Positions 1 to 7,728 of a stretch of 44,335 nt of DNA are shown here, in pieces. The notes under the pieces were generated by a model, which had not been told where the DNA came from, searched no databases, and saw only the letters and a program-made list of their open reading frames with translations. The stretch is from Phycisphaerales bacterium UBA3158 (GTDB lineage: Bacteria > Planctomycetota > Phycisphaerae > Phycisphaerales > SM1A02): contig DEYM01000106.1 in assembly GCA_002364555.1 (NCBI GenBank), positions 17,180-61,514 of the forward strand, read 5' to 3'. The number at the start of each line of letters is the position of its first letter. Position 1 is the first letter of the stretch. The position numbers were made by a program, and so were the translations under genes.

Positions 1-1716
1 GGACGAGGTGGCCGAGGCCGCGGCCCAGACGGGGGCAACGGTTTTCCAGCTGGTGGGCCTGATCAGGGTCGTGGTGATCGTCCCGAGGGACCTGGCGGTG
101 GAATAGTTATAACTCGTGGTCTGGGCATCATGGGTACGCCCGAAGGACTCTTCACACCGGATTACATGACTCGTGATGTTCCAATGGTCATTGCTGAGCT
201 TCAGCTTGCCGATGATCAGCGTTCCATCATCGAGGAATTGTTCAATGTCTACGACTCGTCGTTTCGTGAAGCGCTCGACACCTTGAGAGAAGGGACCGAG
301 CAGGTTCGCGAAGCATACGAGCCCGACCCGACGATTGATGAGAGACTCCTGAATCTGCGAGAGCAGATGCGTGGCATGAGGCAGGAGATGCGACAGGCTC
401 GAGAGGCCTTTGGCAGAGATCGTCGGGAGGGTGGTCCCGACCAGGATTCCTCCGGACGAGCTAATGACCAGAATCAAGAGGCTCTTGGTGAAGAAGCCGA
501 ACAGGCGTCACGTGAGCAGAGACGTGAACAGGCAGAGGCCATGAGGGCGGAATTCCGTGAACGTTTCTCTGTTCTCAGAGATGACATGCGGTCGATGCAG
601 CAGGCCCAGATCCAGACTGAACAGATGCAGGCCATGTTCGACCAGCGAATGAAGATGATTCGCGACTTCGCCGGGTCAAAGAGGCAGCTCCGTGAGTCGG
701 TCGAATCAGGAATCAGATCGCTTCTGCTTGAAAATCAGATTGAGGACTGGGAGACCATCGAGCGAACGCTGAGACGAAAGCGATTGCTTTCGAGAGGCCG
801 TCTGTCAGGCGAATCCACGGATCTGATCGAGATACTCGATCGAATCGACATGGCTGAATCGAATGATTCAGTTGAGATGGACACGCTGGTGGACGCCTAT
901 GAAATAGATATCGACCAGGCGCTCAGGCAGAGAGAGAACTTCGATTACACGACTGGCCTCGACTTGATGGATCAGCTTCGAAAATGGGATTTTGATGTCG
1001 CCCTTACAAGCATTCGCAAGGGTCTCTTGACTCAGGAGTCGATCCGGGATCTCAACGACCAGTACATCGAAGCGATTTTCCTTGTTCTACCGCCACTGGA
1101 ACGTGATGAGTTTCGAACGCAATCCTTGATGGAGGGGTATTCGAGGATTTACCGGCCCACACGCGTTGAACGCATGCTCGTGAACGCGATGGAGATAGAG
1201 GATCTTGATCCCGATGTCCTGGAGGCTGTCGCAGAGCTCATGCAGGGACATGGCGACGAGATCGCCATTGCCAATGACGACCTGCTGATCATCTTCAGGC
1301 AGGAGGATTCCAATCGTGTGTTCGCCAGGTCATCGAGGCGCATCAACCGGATGCAGGGTATCGATAGTGAGGACGAGCAGTTCGATCCGGTTCGCGAGGC
1401 GTTCGAGGCCAGAGGGGACATCGATGATCGATACATGACCTCACTGGAATCGTTGCTCACTCCCGAGCAGTTCGAAACCATTGCCGGTCGTCAGGGCCGT
1501 CAGGGCCGCCAGGGTCGTGAGGGGGAGCGTCAACGTGGAAGAGGCGACCGTGATCGAGGAGACTCATCCCAGGCTCGAGAACAGTTCATGAAGCAGTTCG
1601 ATCGCAATGGGGATGGCCAGCTCGACGATGAGGAACGGAACGCCATGCGGGAACAGTTCAGGCAACGGCGTGATGGTGGAGGCCGCCCTCAGCGGTCTCT
1701 GCCGGGCGAAGTCTGA
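1..1716 (+). CDS. EF-hand-containing coiled-coil protein, 5' end outside window
   Basis: The reading frame is open from the first base of the window, so the gene starts upstream. The visible N-terminal stretch is Gly/Arg/Asp-rich low complexity. The first in-frame ATG, at 130, is probably internal. The body is highly charged and rich in Glu, Arg, Gln and Met, with long predicted coiled coil (roughly codons 60-220). A second Gly/Arg/Gln-rich tract lies near 1480-1560, followed by one EF-hand-type loop at 1600-1635 (D-x-N-x-D-x-Q-x-D-D-E-E pattern), which suggests calcium binding. No enzyme motif is visible. Such proteins are often exported in planctomycetes, but the signal peptide, if any, lies outside the window. 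It converges on the CMD gene with about 10 nt between stops. Function unknown. Confidence 0.75.
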   Translation, partial: GRGGRGRGPDGGNGFPAGGPDQGRGDRPEGPGGGIVITRGLGIMGTPEGLFTPDYMTRDVPMVIAELQLADDQRSIIEELFNVYDSSFREALDTLREGTEQVREAYEPDPTIDERLLNLREQMRGMRQEMRQAREAFGRDRREGGPDQDSSGRANDQNQEALGEEAEQASREQRREQAEAMRAEFRERFSVLRDDMRSMQQAQIQTEQMQAMFDQRMKMIRDFAGSKRQLRESVESGIRSLLLENQIEDWETIERTLRRKRLLSRGRLSGESTDLIEILDRIDMAESNDSVEMDTLVDAYEIDIDQALRQRENFDYTTGLDLMDQLRKWDFDVALTSIRKGLLTQESIRDLNDQYIEAIFLVLPPLERDEFRTQSLMEGYSRIYRPTRVERMLVNAMEIEDLDPDVLEAVAELMQGHGDEIAIANDDLLIIFRQEDSNRVFARSSRRINRMQGIDSEDEQFDPVREAFEARGDIDDRYMTSLESLLTPEQFETIAGRQGRQGRQGREGERQRGRGDRDRGDSSQAREQFMKQFDRNGDGQLDDEERNAMREQFRQRRDGGGRPQRSLPGEV

Positions 1717-1726
1717 TCAGCCATCG

Positions 1727-2122
1727 CTATTGAGTATTTTCCGATTCATGTTCATCAAGTGATTCACCGGCAGCCAGCAAGGCATTCGTCGTTGCCGGAA
1801 AGCCCGCATACGCAACCATCATTCGAATGACCTCGAGGACCTCGTCTCGAGAGGCGCCGCAGTTGATGGCTCCTCGAACATGCACCTTGATCTGATTGGT
1901 GGGATAGCCCATGCAGGACAATGCCGCCAAGGCGAGGAGTTCCCTCGTCTTGTCATCGAGCACCTTGTTCTCGTAGATGTTTCCAAAGGCCCACTCGACA
2001 TTGATCTTGTAATACTCGGGAGACACCTTCTTGATGGCCTCGACGTATTCCTTCGCATGAGGCCCGAAATGCCTCTTCATGTTGCGAAGGCCTTCGAGTT
2101 CTTCCTGTCTTTCGGTGGTCAT
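1727..2122 (-). CDS. Carboxymuconolactone decarboxylase-like (CMD/AhpD fold) protein
   Basis: This 131-residue protein has the CMD-family core: an Arg-Glu-Leu-Leu-Ala-Leu-Ala-Ala helix, then a Val-Arg-Gly-Ala-x-Asn-x-Gly-Ala segment followed by Asp-Glu-Val-Leu-Glu-Val-Ile and a Tyr-Ala-Gly-Phe-Pro-Ala-Thr turn near the C-terminus. The AhpD redox Cys-x-x-Cys pair is absent, so peroxidase-partner activity is unlikely. It fits the small gamma-CMD-like group, whose substrates are often unknown. The start at 2122 is set by an AAAGGA Shine-Dalgarno about 8 nt upstream. A longer open frame continues upstream of it but runs antisense-like through the DoxX gene. It lies 38 nt downstream of the DoxX gene on the same strand, probably in one operon. 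Confidence 0.85.
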   Translation of the reverse strand: MTTERQEELEGLRNMKRHFGPHAKEYVEAIKKVSPEYYKINVEWAFGNIYENKVLDDKTRELLALAALSCMGYPTNQIKVHVRGAINCGASRDEVLEVIRMMVAYAGFPATTNALLAAGESLDEHESENTQ

Positions 2123-2160
2123 GGAATCGTTTCCTTTGGATGTACCCGTGTTTGCTGGCC

Positions 2161-2658
2161 TCAGAAACTGGGCCAGAATGAAATGACGCTGAGGTTTCCT
2201 GTACCTGCCAATGCAAAGAAGGCCGCGATGCCGGCTATGACGAGATTCTTCTGGGCACTGGTGACGTTGCCGACACGATTCAATACAAGTGCCTGATCGA
2301 GGACCTTGCCGGTTGGCGTCTGGAGATCCCTGCTGGAGAGCTTCCTGGCAGCCTCTTCCGGAATGCCGGCCAGCTTGTTGTGGACGATGGCGCCTCCGAT
2401 GCAGAAGAAGAACAGGAAGAGAGCGCCTGCCCTGCCATAGATTCCAACCATCACCATGATGCTGCTGATAGCCATTCCCGCTACGGAAACAGTAGTGAAG
2501 AAACCCTGTCCGAAGGGAAACAGGAGTCCGGTTGTCTCCACAGTCGTCTGCCAGTCCTTCAGAAGACCAGGTAGTGGCCAGAGGAAAATCCATGCAAACA
2601 TGATTCTGAGTGTCAGAAGCCCGATGTCCCCCAGGACGGCAAGTGTCTGTTCATCCAT
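2161..2658 (-). CDS. DoxX-family membrane protein
   Basis: This 165-residue protein has four hydrophobic segments (about residues 10-30, 48-72, 78-95 and 140-160). The order and spacing are those of DoxX/SURF4-like proteins: an early Arg-x-x-x-Ala-x-x-Phe-Leu-x-x-Pro segment, then a Gly-x-x-Ala-Arg-like turn at 'GIYGRAGAL'. DoxX proteins are inner-membrane proteins linked loosely to redox or quinone/thiosulfate metabolism, and the substrate here is unknown. It is first in a two-gene operon with the CMD-like gene. It is transcribed divergently from alsS across a 70-nt AT-rich gap that must hold both promoters. Confidence 0.75.
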   Translation of the reverse strand: MDEQTLAVLGDIGLLTLRIMFAWIFLWPLPGLLKDWQTTVETTGLLFPFGQGFFTTVSVAGMAISSIMVMVGIYGRAGALFLFFFCIGGAIVHNKLAGIPEEAARKLSSRDLQTPTGKVLDQALVLNRVGNVTSAQKNLVIAGIAAFFALAGTGNLSVISFWPSF

Positions 2659-2728
2659 GTCGAGATGCTCCCGTGTATATGGCCGTTATCTTATATTGAT
2701 ATCTTCCAACCATGAGCAGGGGGTGAGT

Positions 2729-4399
2729 ATGTTCAGCAAATCCTTTCAAGGACTCAATGTCGCGGAACTTCTGGTGAGATGTCTCGAATCCCAGGGTGTC
2801 ACGCATGTTTTCGGCATACCAGGTGCCAAGATAGACCCGGTCTTCGAAGCATTGGCTGATGCAGGTCCTGAACTGGTCGTCTGTAGACATGAGCAGAATG
2901 CCGCGTTCATTGCTGGAGGCATCGGTCGCATGACCGGTCGACCAGGTGTGTGTGTGGCGACTTCCGGACCCGGTGTCACCAATCTGGCGACGGGTCTGGT
3001 GACTGCGAACACCGAGGGGCAGCCCGTGGTGGCGTTCTCGGGCGCCGTACCCACCAACATGGAGAATCTTGAGACTCACCAGTCTCTTGACAACGTCAAT
3101 CTACTTCGGCCGGTCACGAAGCATTCGGTGAGCCTTCGCTCCCCGGGATCGGTCGGGCTGACCATATCGAACGCCTTCCGTGCTGCTCTGGAGGGCCGGC
3201 CGGGCGCATCGTATGTCAGCCTTCCCTACGACCTTCTTCTCCAGGAGGCCAGTGAAGAGCCACCGAGCAAGCTTCTGGAAATTCAATATGGCCCAGCGGA
3301 CATCAATGCGATCGAGGAGGTGGCTGGTCACCTTTCGGCGGCAGAGCACCCCGTCATTCTCGTTGGTCGCGGTGGATCGGAGCCGAAAGCGGTGGAGGCG
3401 ATTCGTCGTCTTCTGAGAAAATCGCGGATTCCGGTCGTCATCACCTACGAGGCCGCCGGCGTCATCACGCCAGATCTTGCCGACATCTTCTGCGGAAGGG
3501 TCGGCCTCTTCAGGAATCAACCCGGTGACAAGTTGCTCGCCGAGGCTGATGTCATCATGACTGTTGGATTTGACGAGGTTGAATACGATCCCGAGATCTG
3601 GCCCTCGCACGATGATGCCACGCTGATCCATGCAGCTCGTATCCCTGCACAGATCAGAAGTTCCTACAAGCCCGATGTCGAACTCATCGGGGATATCGCC
3701 GCCACGCTCGAGGCGATGAGCCCACTGCTCTCGATGAAGGGCTCGCCATCCGATCATTCCATCGTCCAGAACGTTCTGGGGGAATACAAGGCATTCGTCA
3801 AGCATGATCCCGTCGATTCCGGTTCCGGCATCCATCCGCTTCAATTCATAAACGCCCTTCATGAGATCGTCGACGATCAGACCACAATCGCATGTGATGT
3901 GGGGTCGGTATACATTTGGATGTCCAGATACTTCCTCGGTGGTGATGCCAATCGACTCCTATTCAGCAACGGGCAGCAGACACTTGGAGTGGCACTTCCA
4001 TGGGCCATCGCAGCCACAATCGCGAGACCGGATGACCAGGTCATATCGATGTCTGGCGATGGGGGATTCCTCTTTTCCGCCATGGAATTGGAGACGGCGG
4101 TCAGGCTTGGGAGCAACTTCGTGCATGTGGTCTGGCGAGATGGGTCCTACGACATGGTGGGAATCCAGCAGGAGCTCAAATACGGGCGTCGTTTCGGAGA
4201 CACCTTCGGTGAGCCCGACATCGTCAAGTTCGCGGAAGCATTCGGTGCTTCCGGCATGAGAATCCAGAAACCAGGGGACATCGAGGCAGTTCTTCGAGAG
4301 GGTCTGGCTACTCCGGGGCCGGTTCTCGTGGACATGCCCGTGGATTACGCCTCGAATCTGAAATTGTGCGAAACTATGAACGCACGTTCCCAGCATTAG
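2729..4399 (+). CDS. alsS: Catabolic acetolactate synthase, ThDP-dependent
   Basis: This 556-residue protein condenses two pyruvates into 2-acetolactate. The N-terminal pyrimidine-binding domain carries 'VFGIPGAKID' and the catalytic Glu55 in 'CRHEQNAAF'. The PP domain carries the ThDP/Mg motif Gly-Asp-Gly-Gly at about 443-446 and the later 'RDGSYDMV' block, which is the Bacillus AlsS-like version (D-S-T-Y-D-M-V there) and not the anabolic IlvB pattern. 'SNGQQTLGVALPWAIAA' is also typical of AlsS/BudB. Length matches the family, there is no FAD-type IlvB insertion, and no ilvN regulatory subunit follows. The start at 2729 has a purine-rich AGGGGGTGA just upstream; the open frame upstream of it has no coding look. 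No acetolactate decarboxylase gene is in the window, so whether the product goes to acetoin or elsewhere is not shown. Confidence 0.93.
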   Translation: MFSKSFQGLNVAELLVRCLESQGVTHVFGIPGAKIDPVFEALADAGPELVVCRHEQNAAFIAGGIGRMTGRPGVCVATSGPGVTNLATGLVTANTEGQPVVAFSGAVPTNMENLETHQSLDNVNLLRPVTKHSVSLRSPGSVGLTISNAFRAALEGRPGASYVSLPYDLLLQEASEEPPSKLLEIQYGPADINAIEEVAGHLSAAEHPVILVGRGGSEPKAVEAIRRLLRKSRIPVVITYEAAGVITPDLADIFCGRVGLFRNQPGDKLLAEADVIMTVGFDEVEYDPEIWPSHDDATLIHAARIPAQIRSSYKPDVELIGDIAATLEAMSPLLSMKGSPSDHSIVQNVLGEYKAFVKHDPVDSGSGIHPLQFINALHEIVDDQTTIACDVGSVYIWMSRYFLGGDANRLLFSNGQQTLGVALPWAIAATIARPDDQVISMSGDGGFLFSAMELETAVRLGSNFVHVVWRDGSYDMVGIQQELKYGRRFGDTFGEPDIVKFAEAFGASGMRIQKPGDIEAVLREGLATPGPVLVDMPVDYASNLKLCETMNARSQH

Positions 4400-4439
4400 T
4401 TCTGGGAAGCATCACTTCCTCAGTAGTGGAGATTTTCTT

Positions 4440-4973
4440 GTGGGCAATGTCGAGCAACTTGAGGCCATGTCGGGTCTTGAGCCGGGTCAGATCTCACTGG
4501 TACCGCACGATTCGAGCTGGAGTGCTCTGGCAGCTGGAGAGCTTGTGCGCATCAGGGAAGCCTGTCCAGATTCGATCATCGAGTCGAAGCACATCGGATC
4601 GAGTTCCGTGCCAGGCCTTCTATCGCGACCGGTGCTTGATCTGCTGATCGGTGTCCAGGAGATGATGGAGTCGGGTGATGCGATTCAGCCGCTCAAATTG
4701 ATCGGCTACCGGTGCCATGGTGAACAAGGTGTGCCAGGGAGACGCTTTTTCACACTTTCCAGAGAGACGCGTTGTCTTGTCCATGTGCATCTCTACAGGG
4801 TGGGTTCGCCTCTCTGGGAGGCGGCGATTGCATTCCCTGATCATCTCAGAAGCAATCCAGACAGTGCTCGGGCATTTGACGAGCTTCGAGTCGAATGCGT
4901 CAAGACCGATCCAGGTGATCTTGTCGCCTATGAGAAAGCCAAGCGTGACTTCGAAACCAATGCCATTGGTTAG
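4440..4973 (+). CDS. GrpB-family (UPF0157) nucleotidyltransferase-fold protein
   Basis: This 177-residue protein has the GrpB signature 'HIGSSSVPGL' followed by 'RPVLDLLIGV', then a late His-Val-His-Leu strand and the C-terminal 'Y...K..F' helix. The family has a minimal nucleotidyltransferase fold, and its cellular role is mostly unknown. Start choice: GTG at 4440 has GGAG 8 nt upstream. The next in-frame ATG, at 4467, has GAGG only 2 nt away, which is too close. It lies 40 nt after alsS, so it may be co-transcribed, with no obvious functional link. Confidence 0.85.
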   Translation: MGNVEQLEAMSGLEPGQISLVPHDSSWSALAAGELVRIREACPDSIIESKHIGSSSVPGLLSRPVLDLLIGVQEMMESGDAIQPLKLIGYRCHGEQGVPGRRFFTLSRETRCLVHVHLYRVGSPLWEAAIAFPDHLRSNPDSARAFDELRVECVKTDPGDLVAYEKAKRDFETNAIG

Positions 4974-5004
4974 CTGGTAATCATCAGACTGAGATGCAAT
5001 TCGG

Positions 5005-7548
5005 ATGAGGCTGCTTGAAAATCATCTCTTTGGTCTATTGAGCCGATTCGTCATAGCCAGGCCACTGGTTGTCATTTCAGTCGGCTTGACGCTCGCGATC
5101 GTCGGGCTTCTGACCGGTGCAAGCACGATTTCACTCAATGCCGATACGGACGATCTCATCTCGGATGACGTCCCCTACATGGCGGCCTACCGCGCATTCG
5201 CCGAGGAATTCGGTGATCTTGAACGAATGTGGATTGTCATCGATGGTGGATCCGGATCGACATCCGTCGACTGTGCGCAATGGATACGATCAAGGCTCGA
5301 GGCGGATCGGAGTCTTGGAGAGATTCATGGTGGCATTTCCCCAATGGAGCAGCTGCGGCTCGCATCCAGGACCATGAGTGCGGGGGATCTCGAATCGATC
5401 ATTGGTGGCTGTCAGTCTCTTGCGATTGCGGTCTCCTCGGGGGATGTACTGGAGAGTCTCAGCGGAATGCTTGAGGCTTCCAGCGCTGCAGATGGTGATC
5501 TTTCGGATATGCGTCGTCGCCTCACCGGCGCCATCACAGCCGTCAAGTGGCTGGTGGAAGGTCCGCCGATGGTTTCGGACCAGCTTCTCAAGAGCGAAGG
5601 TGGTCGATACATATTTATTGGAATCATGCCTCCCAAGAATTACGGAACACTTGGTGTGATCGAGCGTCCGGTGAGAATTGTTCGTGAACTGCTTGAGCAG
5701 GCCCGACTCGAGTTCCCCTCCATTGAGATGGGGTTGACGGGAAAGCCGGTGCTTCAGGCTGACGAGATGGCGACATCCGACCGCGACATGACCAGAGCGG
5801 CTCTTCTGGCCATTGTGCTCGTGGCGATCGTGATCATGCTTGTTCTGGGTGCCATCTGGCAGCCGCTGCTGGCCATGCTTGCCTTTGGATGTGCTGCCGG
5901 ATGGACCTATGGTCTTGTCGGTCTGACTATTGGCCAGCTCAATCTCCTGAGCATCGTCTTCATGCTTGTCCTGATCGGCGTCGGTCTGGACTTCGGTGTC
6001 CATGTCATCAGTCGATATGTCGAGTTCAGGGATTCGAGAGGTCGGGCGGGATCAGTACGTGGCTTGTACGGCACGGTCATGCGAGGAAACGCATCGGCGG
6101 TACTGACATCGAGCGCGACCTTCTTCGTGGCCTGGTTCACAGACTTCCAGGGCCTTCGTGAACTGGGGCTCATTGCGGGTGTCGGTCTCCTGTTGTGCTT
6201 CCTGTCCATGGCGACGGTGTTGCCGGCGTTGCTGATGCTCACCGATCGTTCGCCTCGATCGACCAGAGATAGATTCAAGGGAATCGAGTTTGGATTGATG
6301 GATCGACTGGTACGAAGGCCATTCATGGTTGTCGCCTGCTCGCTCATCGTGTCGATGCTTCTGGTTCCATTCGCCATGAAGATGGGCTTCGAACGAAATC
6401 TTCTGGAGCTTCAGGCGACTGGTATCGAGTCCGCCCAATGGGAGCGACGAATCGCATCCGATTCCGACTCGGCAACCTGGTCTGCTGCTGCAGTGGTGGA
6501 GACTCGTGAAGAGGTCGCCGCCATGGTCGACCGTGCTCGATCGCAGGACATGATCGGCCGCGTTCGCAGCATCCAGGATGTCATCGGCGAATCCACGCCC
6601 GAGCAGCTCAGGCTCAGGGGAGACCTGGCGAGCTGCGAGGTCCGCGATGTAGCCATCGAGGCCAAGACGATGAATTCGAGTCTCGCGGACATGCAATCGG
6701 CTCTCGATCGACTGGCGGCGATGGCAGGCGATCAGCGAATGGAGTTGATGAAGATAATCGAAGAACTTGAGGCGCTCAGGGATATGGGAACCGGGGCTGC
6801 GACGGTCATCTCGGGCAACATCCGGGAGCTGGACATCTTTCTCCAGTCGGTCAGATCCGGAGAGGACCTGGAATTGCGGGCATCGCTGCCCGATGGGATG
6901 CGCAACGAGATGATGTCGTCATCCGGTCGATTCCTGGTATTGATGCATCCACGTGAAAACGTCTGGGATTACGAGGCCATGGGACGATTCGTCTCGGATG
7001 TGCGAGCGATTGCTCCGGATGCCACGGGTATACCGATGACCCATTACGAATCACTCGATGCCATGCGTGACGCCTTCGTGCTCATGATGAGTCTGGCCAT
7101 TGCGTTCATCACGATCATCACCATCCTGACATTCCGGAATGCACTGGATGTCATCGTCTGCCTGTTGACGCTTGTGATCGGACTCTGGTGGACTGTCGGT
7201 TTCATGTCGGTACTTGGAGTGTCGTTCAACCTGGCCAATTTCTTCGCGGCCCCCATACTCGTGGGCCTCGGCATCGATGGAAGCCTCCATATGGTCCATC
7301 GATGGCGTGAGGGTGGGGAGAATCGCCTTCAGTTCGGTGGAACGAGACGCGCAGTCGTGTTGACTTCGGTGACGACGATGATCGGGTTCGGTTGTCTCGT
7401 CATTGCGGAGCACAAGGGCCTTCGAAGCCTGGGAATCGTGATGGCCATCGGTTCAGCCGCCTGTCTCATGGCCGTGGTGGTTCTCCTGCCCTCGCTTCTG
7501 GCAATAAGAGAACGTTGCTTTGGTGATGGTCGCGTACAGGGCCATTGA
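5005..7548 (+). CDS. RND/MMPL-family exporter (HpnN-like)
   Basis: This 847-residue polytopic protein has two-fold RND architecture. One N-terminal TM helix is followed by a large extracytoplasmic loop (about residues 40-255), then a block of five TM helices (about 260-420). A sixth helix near 440 is followed by a second large loop (about 460-690) and a final five-helix block (about 690-840). 'LIGVGLDFGVHVISRYVEFR' and 'LVGLGIDGSLHMVHRWRE' are the paired helix motifs of the MMPL/sterol-sensing-like RND group, each with the Asp expected for proton relay. 'DTDDLISDDVPY' after TM1 resembles hopanoid-associated HpnN exporters. No hopanoid or other lipid biosynthesis gene is nearby, so the cargo is unknown; a lipid-like substrate is an inference from family. 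It starts 31 nt after the GrpB gene. Confidence 0.85.
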   Translation: MRLLENHLFGLLSRFVIARPLVVISVGLTLAIVGLLTGASTISLNADTDDLISDDVPYMAAYRAFAEEFGDLERMWIVIDGGSGSTSVDCAQWIRSRLEADRSLGEIHGGISPMEQLRLASRTMSAGDLESIIGGCQSLAIAVSSGDVLESLSGMLEASSAADGDLSDMRRRLTGAITAVKWLVEGPPMVSDQLLKSEGGRYIFIGIMPPKNYGTLGVIERPVRIVRELLEQARLEFPSIEMGLTGKPVLQADEMATSDRDMTRAALLAIVLVAIVIMLVLGAIWQPLLAMLAFGCAAGWTYGLVGLTIGQLNLLSIVFMLVLIGVGLDFGVHVISRYVEFRDSRGRAGSVRGLYGTVMRGNASAVLTSSATFFVAWFTDFQGLRELGLIAGVGLLLCFLSMATVLPALLMLTDRSPRSTRDRFKGIEFGLMDRLVRRPFMVVACSLIVSMLLVPFAMKMGFERNLLELQATGIESAQWERRIASDSDSATWSAAAVVETREEVAAMVDRARSQDMIGRVRSIQDVIGESTPEQLRLRGDLASCEVRDVAIEAKTMNSSLADMQSALDRLAAMAGDQRMELMKIIEELEALRDMGTGAATVISGNIRELDIFLQSVRSGEDLELRASLPDGMRNEMMSSSGRFLVLMHPRENVWDYEAMGRFVSDVRAIAPDATGIPMTHYESLDAMRDAFVLMMSLAIAFITIITILTFRNALDVIVCLLTLVIGLWWTVGFMSVLGVSFNLANFFAAPILVGLGIDGSLHMVHRWREGGENRLQFGGTRRAVVLTSVTTMIGFGCLVIAEHKGLRSLGIVMAIGSAACLMAVVVLLPSLLAIRERCFGDGRVQGH

Positions 7549-7607
7549 GCGACGACTGATCACTGGTTTGAAGCTTCTTCGTAGTTTGAACCAAAAAAAA
7601 CGCGGGA

Positions 7608-7629
7608 TTGGAAATCATTTGATTTCCAA
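7608..7629 (+). other. Perfect stem-loop in the cellulase leader
   Basis: A 9-bp perfect inverted repeat (TTGGAAATC / GATTTCCAA) with an ATTT loop is preceded 15 nt upstream by a run of eight A. It lies about 100 nt before the GH9 start codon. There is no T-run after it, so it is a poor plus-strand terminator. On the minus strand the A-run would be a U-run, but no minus-strand gene ends here. It could be an operator or a leader hairpin. Confidence 0.4.
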
Positions 7630-7728
7630 CACACGTATGTCCTTTGCATGGACTGGTGTCTATCTCGTCTGAAGCGCGTTCTGCAAATCCGATCATCGCA
7701 CCAGTTCTCGTTCAAAGGAGGAATGAAA

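Noticed and set aside
1727..2593. A 288-residue minus-strand frame joining the CMD-like protein to about 157 extra N-terminal residues
   Set aside because: The extra part runs through the DoxX gene in another frame, has no domain-like composition, and a good Shine-Dalgarno marks the true start at 2122.
2456..2728. N-terminal extension of AlsS by about 90 residues
   Set aside because: It overlaps the divergent DoxX gene and its promoter region, has no similarity to ThDP enzymes, and the start at 2729 gives the normal family N-terminus.
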